DNA from: SFLA01 sp045533895
GTDB taxonomy: Bacteria > Bacillota > Clostridia > Oscillospirales > CAG-382
Assembly (NCBI GenBank): GCA_045533895.1
Contig: JAZSIT010000110.1
Coordinates: forward strand, 1-6,998
Direction of reading: 5' to 3'
DNA: 6,998 bases
Within the stretch, counting starts at the first letter, position 1; the number at the start of each line of letters is the position of its first letter. The notes beneath the pieces were generated by a model. That model saw only the letters and a program-made list of their open reading frames with translations, had not been told where the DNA came from and ran no database searches. Shown here piece by piece: positions 5,691 through 6,998 of this stretch. The position numbers were made by a program, and so were the translations under genes.

Positions 5691-6952
5691 TAGTTAAAGA
5701 AAACAAGCTCCTTGGCGAAAAATATTATCATTTTATACATTCATCCGGACTTCCGGTTTACGTTTGCCCCAAAAACCACGAGACAGCATTTGCCGCCGTT
5801 GCGGTAAAGTACGGCTCTTGCGATAACAGACTTCCCACCGAAAACGGAATTGTTACGGTGCCTGACGGAACCGCACATTTTCTTGAGCACAAGCTGTTTG
5901 AAAATGCTGACGGTACCGATGCTTTTGAGACTTATTCCAAAAACGGCGGAGACGCAAACGCTTTTACATCCTTTGAGCGCACCGAATATGTTTTTTCCTG
6001 CACCGAAAACTTTTATACAAACCTTGAGACTCTTCTTGAGCAGGTGTTTACTCCCCACTTTACGGAGGAGACCGTGGCAAAGGAGCAAGGTATAATCGGT
6101 CAGGAAATTAAAATGTACGAGGACGACCCCGATTGGCGTGCACTGCTTGGAATGCTTGAAGGTTTGTACGTCAACAACCCCGTGCGCAAGGATATTGCGG
6201 GGACGGTGGAATCCATATCCCATATAACTGCAGAAACGCTTTACGATATCCACAAGGTGTTTTATCATCCGTCGAATACGGTGCTTTGTATTTGCGGCAA
6301 CGTGGACCCGGAAAAGGTAAAAGAAATATGCGATAAATGTATGGGCGAATACCCGAAGACAGACTATATCCTGCCCGAAATAAGCGAGCCGGAGCATATA
6401 AATATCCCTCGCACCGAGATAAAGCTTAAGATAGGTATGCCCCAGTTCGCTATCGGTATAAAGGAATCCTTGGAAGAAAATGATGATGATTTGGTAAGAA
6501 GCGCAGAGCACGCGATATTACTGCAAATGCTTTTTGGGCCTTCCGGCGAGTTTTACTGCGATAATTACGAAAGCGGACTTATTTCCGACCGTTTCGCATA
6601 CAGCTATTATAACTCCCGCGATTGGTCTTATGTTTCCGTTGAGGGTATTGCAGATGACCCCGATGGGGTCTATACCGCGATAAAAAGGGAAATAAACAAA
6701 AGAAAAGATACCTTTTTCACGGAAGAAGAATTCAACCGTGCAAAAAAGGTTATATACGCTACCGAATGCTTGAGCTTTAACTCCACCGCGGAGACTGTAA
6801 ACCGTCTTGCGGCGGCGGCTCTTGAGGGATGTGATATGTTCGATTACGCCGAGATTATCGGTAATATCACCTATGAAGGCGTAAAAAGCAGATTTATGCA
6901 GGGATACGATATGGAAAAATCTGTAATATCTATTGTGTTCCCCGAAGAATAA
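5687..6952 (+). CDS. ymfH: M16 zinc metalloprotease, YmfH type
   Basis: A 421-residue M16 peptidase resembling B. subtilis YmfH. The inverted zinc motif His64-Phe-Leu-Glu67-His68 lies in GTAHFLEHKLFE, with Glu67 as catalytic base. The third zinc ligand is Glu140 in EQGIIGQEIKMYEDDP, and Glu133 matches the conserved accessory Glu. NAFTSFERTEYVF (91-103) is the usual strand region lining the active-site chamber. The C-terminal half has DRFAYSYYNS (301-310), an Arg/Tyr-like element. No signal peptide is seen. It starts on an ATGA overlap with ymfF; the two probably form a heterodimer of one active and one inactive chain, like the mitochondrial processing peptidase or the AlbE/AlbF pair for subtilosin. 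Database names tie it to EF-P modification, but no EF-P gene or modifying enzyme is in the window; substrate is unknown. Confidence 0.88.
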   Translation: MIVKENKLLGEKYYHFIHSSGLPVYVCPKNHETAFAAVAVKYGSCDNRLPTENGIVTVPDGTAHFLEHKLFENADGTDAFETYSKNGGDANAFTSFERTEYVFSCTENFYTNLETLLEQVFTPHFTEETVAKEQGIIGQEIKMYEDDPDWRALLGMLEGLYVNNPVRKDIAGTVESISHITAETLYDIHKVFYHPSNTVLCICGNVDPEKVKEICDKCMGEYPKTDYILPEISEPEHINIPRTEIKLKIGMPQFAIGIKESLEENDDDLVRSAEHAILLQMLFGPSGEFYCDNYESGLISDRFAYSYYNSRDWSYVSVEGIADDPDGVYTAIKREINKRKDTFFTEEEFNRAKKVIYATECLSFNSTAETVNRLAAAALEGCDMFDYAEIIGNITYEGVKSRFMQGYDMEKSVISIVFPEE

Positions 6953-6975
6953 ACAGAGAAAGGAAGCATATTTTT

Positions 6976-6998
6976 ATGACAAAAGTAGGATTTCCCGG
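6976..6998 (+). CDS. 5' end of the next gene, possibly lgt (partial)
   Basis: ATG 6976 follows AAGGA (6960-6964) at an 11-base spacing, 23 bases after the ymfH stop. The visible residues are MTKVGFP plus an incomplete Gly codon. Prolipoprotein diacylglyceryl transferase (Lgt) in Bacillota often begins with a similar short segment such as SFPGLGI, and lgt can follow ymfH-like genes in Clostridia, so lgt is my best guess. Seven residues cannot prove it. The spacing without a terminator suggests the operon continues past the window. Confidence 0.4.

Noticed and set aside
5741..6511. 256-codon open frame on the - strand opposite ymfH
   Set aside because: Codon-aligned mirror of a well-supported M16 gene. 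The protein has no family motif and no gene context.

Overview
The window is one strand of tightly packed bacterial coding DNA. It holds six complete genes and the first codons of a seventh, all on the + strand, with overlaps or gaps of only a few bases and no terminator-like hairpin between them. It reads as a slice of one operon. Gene content, Shine-Dalgarno (SD) sites, AT-leaning mid-range composition and a Bacillus/Clostridia-type ymfF-ymfH pair suggest an anaerobic Bacillota, most likely an uncultured gut-type Clostridia (inference; no marker gene is present to fix the taxon).

Layout: 1-88 is a short leader without an obvious complete gene. It can fold into a bulged hairpin and may carry the last codons of an upstream gene (to 102). 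89-1306 is a U32-family protein with the four-cysteine Fe-S pattern, most like the tRNA-hydroxylation protein TrhP. 1296-2015 is ispD and 2012-2485 is ispF, two steps of the MEP isoprenoid pathway. 2486-3658 is nagA and 3651-4415 is a divergent nagB-like deaminase, together turning GlcNAc-6-phosphate into fructose-6-phosphate. 4419-5690 and 5687-6952 are an M16 metalloprotease-like pair: the first lacks the zinc motif (YmfF type), the second keeps HxxEH (YmfH type). 6976-6998 is the start of another gene, possibly lgt.

The genes do not form one pathway, but several feed the cell envelope: isoprenoids for undecaprenyl phosphate, amino-sugar recycling, and possibly lipoprotein lipidation if the last gene is lgt. 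TrhP and the EF-P-associated M16 pair point to translation. Translational coupling looks strong: ATGA overlaps at ispD/ispF and ymfF/ymfH, a stop directly abutting a start at ispF/nagA, and a gene (ymfF) with no visible SD three bases after the nagB stop.

I see no mobile element, CRISPR array, RNA gene or clearly novel system. The most noteworthy points are the NagA-NagB pair, where both proteins depart from the classical enzymes in substrate-phosphate regions and NagB has Asp for the usual catalytic Glu; the YmfF/YmfH pair, whose biochemical job is unresolved; and the odd first 100 bases.
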